Origin: CBFCZU01 sp965602635
Lineage (GTDB): Bacteria; Planctomycetota; Phycisphaerae; SM23-33
Assembly (NCBI GenBank): GCA_965602635.1
Contig: CBFCZU010000236.1
Location: 1-6,629 of the forward strand
Reading direction: 5' to 3'
DNA length: 6,629 nucleotides
Under the pieces are notes generated by a model. It ran no database searches and was not told the DNA's origin. It saw only the letters and a program-made list of their open reading frames with translations. The position numbers and the translations under genes were made by a program. Shown piece by piece: positions 4,980 through 6,629 of the stretch (positions within the stretch are counted from its first letter, which is position 1; the number at the start of each line of letters is the position of its first letter).

Positions 4980-5654
4980 CTATTCGCCCTCGGCCTTTCT
5001 CAGCGCGGCGGCGAAGGCGGCGTTGACCGGCTTGCCCACCTCGGCCTGGAACTCCGCCTCCGTGAGCCGCCTCACGTTTCCGGCCTGGTACAGTACGTTC
5101 CGGCAATCGCCGTGATTGCCCCTGAGGTCACAGGCCACAGGCAAGTAGCGCGGAAGATCGGCGGGGTCCCCAGAGGGCGCCAGGTAGAAGTAGTCGCACC
5201 GACGCCCGTGCTCGACGGATGGACAGCGCAGGGCTTGCCTCGGTACCTTGCCCTGGCGGACCAGCACGTCCAGATCCGGCGGGTAGGCATTTTGGTTCTC
5301 CACGCAGTACATGGCCATGCCTTTGCCAATGGCGTTGAGGTGGCCAGCGCATACCATTAGTTGGTGGCGCGGGGCACCAGGCAGTGCCGAGACAAGCATG
5401 GGGGCCAACACCGCCTGACCGATGACGATGGAGACGAGGCCGGCTATGATTCCACCGACGGCAAGGCCCTTGCCGCCGGCATTCCTGACCAGGGCCACGA
5501 CCCCCAGGACGATGCCGATGCCCCCGAGCACCCACCCGAGGAGGGGGACGATGCCGCAGATGCCCAGGATCAGGGCGCCCACGGCCAAGCCGGAGGTTTT
5601 CTGCGGGGCCGCGGGCTGAGCCGGCGGCGCTGCGGTAGGCGGTGTCACTGTCAT
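4980..5654 (-). CDS. Membrane protein: DUF4190-like anchor plus degenerate H-X9-DG module
   Basis: 224 aa. Residues 1-20 are Pro/Ala/Gln-rich. Residues 22-56 and 63-91 are Gly/Ile/Val/Leu-rich membrane segments in the DUF4190 style (SGLAVGALILGI..., then GKGLAVGGIIAGLVSIVIG). The rest resembles the body of planctomycete pilin-like proteins: C102-x3-L-x2-IG, MAMYCVENQNAYPPDLDVLV, CPS at 144-146, then NHGDCRNVLYQAGNV. The last block fits the H-X9-DG motif of prepilin-type processing-associated proteins, with H181 in place but Ala in place of Asp (A191-G192). There is no type IV prepilin leader (G followed by FTLIE-like helix), so it is not an ordinary pseudopilin. Five cysteines (102, 144, 153, 175, 184) could pair outside the cell. 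AAGGGG (complement of 5661-5666) lies 6 nt before the ATG. Function unknown. Confidence 0.78.
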   Translation of the reverse strand: MTVTPPTAAPPAQPAAPQKTSGLAVGALILGICGIVPLLGWVLGGIGIVLGVVALVRNAGGKGLAVGGIIAGLVSIVIGQAVLAPMLVSALPGAPRHQLMVCAGHLNAIGKGMAMYCVENQNAYPPDLDVLVRQGKVPRQALRCPSVEHGRRCDYFYLAPSGDPADLPRYLPVACDLRGNHGDCRNVLYQAGNVRRLTEAEFQAEVGKPVNAAFAAALRKAEGE

Positions 5655-5851
5655 GGCTTACCCCTTTGCGATCCGGTGTGCGAATAGCCTCCCACGAACA
5701 ACGGCTTTCGACACAGCCGAGATTTCCCAAATGAACTCGCGCCCAGGGCCACCGTGGGCCTCTGCGACGATTCTACTGCGGTTCCGGTAATCCTCAAGCT
5801 ATTCCCGGACTCCAGGAAGCGGACATGTTGCCTGGCATCGGGCCATGATCC

Positions 5852-5877
5852 CGCCCGAAATGCCCTTCCGTCGGGCG
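5852..5877 (-). terminator. Weak hairpin after the leftward membrane-protein gene
   Basis: CGCCCGA (5852-5858) and TCGGGCG (5871-5877) form a 7-bp stem with a 12-nt loop, 20 nt beyond the stop of the gene at 5898-6479 in its reading direction. No T-run follows on that strand, so intrinsic termination is doubtful. The remainder of the 243-bp gap 5655-5897 shows only the ribosome site of the next gene. Confidence 0.3.
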
Positions 5878-5897
5878 TTGTTCCGGAACTCCATGCG

Positions 5898-6479
5898 TCA
5901 TGGTTCCGCGCCAGGCTCAATATACATCCTTTCACCATAGCATTCCTGAAGCTTGCGCAAGACCGTACGCCGGTCCGAGCGAGCACCCACGTCGAGTCCC
6001 AGCCATGTTCCAGCCGGCAGCTCCAGGCATATAATAAAGCGTGTGGAGAAGCCCAGGCGCGATGGGCGACGCATGCAATATGTCCTACCATTCTTGGGAT
6101 AGAGTTCAAAGACCTTCCTTTTCCATAGGATTGCGATAACTACAAAAACCCACACGGGCCAAGTCAGCCCGAAATACCTCGCGAATTGCCACCCCCAGGG
6201 GAGGACTGCCAAGACAGTTGCCACTGTTGCGATGGTGGCAACGAAGCACAGAAGCCCTTCGGATAGATGCTTTATCCTGACTATGACACGATCGTCAGCG
6301 AACTCGATATGCCCGCCTCCCTCTGCGACTTCGCTCTTCTCCCGTGGAGGAGCAATTCTCCTGCAGAGGAGAGTGTACCTTTTCGGAGAATAAAGGGGAC
6401 GGGCTACTTTTCTGGTTGTTTCCTCGGTCGGCCGCGAGTTTGCCGAAGGCTCGATATGCCCCGCACCGCCCCGGTTCAT
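5898..6479 (-). CDS. Two-helix membrane protein of unknown function
   Basis: 193 aa. A hydrophilic N-terminus (1-55) precedes a beta-type start, GHIEFADDRVIVRIK (56-70). Two membrane helices follow, about 74-94 (LLCFVATIATVATVLAVLPWG) split by a short turn from 102-119 (YFGLTWPVWVFVVIAILW). Residues 120-193 are cytoplasm-like, with TRFIICLELPAGTWLGLDVGARSDR and the end YIEPGAEP. I do not recognise the family; the layout resembles small membrane proteins with PH-like soluble parts, only as a loose analogy. The start at 6479 is chosen because a -10 TACAAT stands 7 nt upstream; a TTG at 6515 would overlap the promoter. There is no Shine-Dalgarno. Codons are visibly less G/C-ending than in neighbouring genes (ATA, AAA, GTA, TTT used), hinting at a different origin. 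The peptide GHIE occurs at both 7-10 and 56-59, encoded by the same 12 bases. Confidence 0.65.
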   Translation of the reverse strand: MNRGGAGHIEPSANSRPTEETTRKVARPLYSPKRYTLLCRRIAPPREKSEVAEGGGHIEFADDRVIVRIKHLSEGLLCFVATIATVATVLAVLPWGWQFARYFGLTWPVWVFVVIAILWKRKVFELYPKNGRTYCMRRPSRLGFSTRFIICLELPAGTWLGLDVGARSDRRTVLRKLQECYGERMYIEPGAEP

Positions 6480-6486
6480 GCCAGCG

Positions 6487-6515
6487 ATTGTACCGCCTCC
6501 CCGGCGCGGCGGCAA
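6487..6515 (-). promoter_or_regulatory. Leftward promoter giving a likely leaderless mRNA
   Basis: On the minus strand TTGCCG (6515-6510) and TACAAT (6492-6487) are 17 bp apart, matching the consensus at 4 and 5 of 6 positions. The expected start is 6480 or 6479, which is the A of the ATG or the base before it. The transcript would have almost no 5' leader. Confidence 0.6.
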
Positions 6516-6534
6516 GGGCGGGGCAGTCTCCTAC

Positions 6535-6547
6535 GCCCCGTTGGGGC
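6535..6547. repeat. Short GCCCC/GGGGC hairpin
   Basis: GCCCC, loop GTT, GGGGC is a perfect 5-bp stem in the non-coding stretch left of the big palindrome. No T-run adjoins it. It may be part of the same structured intergenic element, or chance in GC-rich DNA. Confidence 0.3.
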
Positions 6548-6567
6548 TGGCGAGGAGGGGCGCCCGC

Positions 6568-6604
6568 GGCCAATCCCACCGATAGCTATCGGTGGGCTTT
6601 GGCC
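6568..6604. repeat. 22-bp perfect palindrome inside a larger stem
   Basis: CCCACCGATAG (6575-6585) is followed directly by its exact complement (6586-6596). Outside it, GGCCAA (6568-6573) pairs with TTGGCC (6599-6604), leaving a 1-nt and a 2-nt bulge. An RNA from either strand would fold into a long hairpin with an AGCT loop. CTTTGG follows on the plus strand and ATTGG on the minus, so U-runs are short. It may be a two-way terminator between genes, a dispersed palindromic repeat, or a protein site. No gene is seen from 6516 to 6629. Confidence 0.72.
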
Positions 6605-6629
6605 ACGAAGCGGCACCCGGCGTTTCTTC

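Noticed and set aside
5754..6128. Rightward 124-codon frame opposite the membrane-protein genes
   Set aside because: No ribosome site, no recognisable pattern, and antisense to a frame with clear membrane helices and a well-placed promoter.

Overview
The window is GC-rich DNA with mostly G/C-ending codons, a patchwork of small operons and no rRNA or tRNA gene that I can see. The best taxonomic clue is the leftward gene at 4980-5654. It joins a DUF4190-like membrane segment to a module ending in a degenerate H-X9-DG motif, a protein style greatly expanded in Planctomycetota. Codon bias, TTG/GTG starts and short heptamer repeats in intergenic DNA fit that phylum. The assignment is an inference, not proven from this sequence.

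Layout, left to right. (1) 1-304 is a very GC-rich non-coding leader that begins with what looks like the tail of a terminator. It holds a 31-bp imperfect direct repeat in exact 110-bp register, one copy carrying a perfect 14-bp palindrome. (2) 305-1741 (+) encodes a full-length phage-type large terminase (ATPase plus nuclease) with a four-cysteine cluster between its domains. No other phage gene is visible. (3) 1830-2403 (+) is a type II toxin-antitoxin operon: a near-consensus sigma-70 promoter with palindromic operators over the -10, a Phd/YefM-type antitoxin and a RelE-type toxin starting at TTG. (4) 2430-4004 (+) has its own promoter and two genes overlapping by 4 nt: an endonuclease/exonuclease/phosphatase (EEP) enzyme with all catalytic residues, and a HAD-superfamily protein whose motif I lacks the second aspartate. 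(5) 4176-4616 (+) is a lone DUF5661-like gene. (6) 4617-4979 has no intact gene. It holds two heptamer tandem arrays with the shared core TCAGC and then a 40-codon coding remnant. (7) 4980-6515 carries two leftward genes: the DUF4190/H-X9-DG-like membrane protein and a two-helix membrane protein whose promoter lies so close to its ATG that the mRNA should be leaderless. (8) 6516-6629 is non-coding and contains a 22-bp perfect palindrome inside a larger stem.

Functionally the genes look like separate accessory units: a phage-derived gene, an addiction module, a phosphoesterase pair, and orphan hypothetical and membrane genes. I do not see a convincing new multi-gene system. The most unusual items are the orphan terminase with its repeat-rich leader, the H-X9-AG variant on a non-pilin membrane anchor, the gene remnant cut by heptamer repeats, and the predicted leaderless gene.
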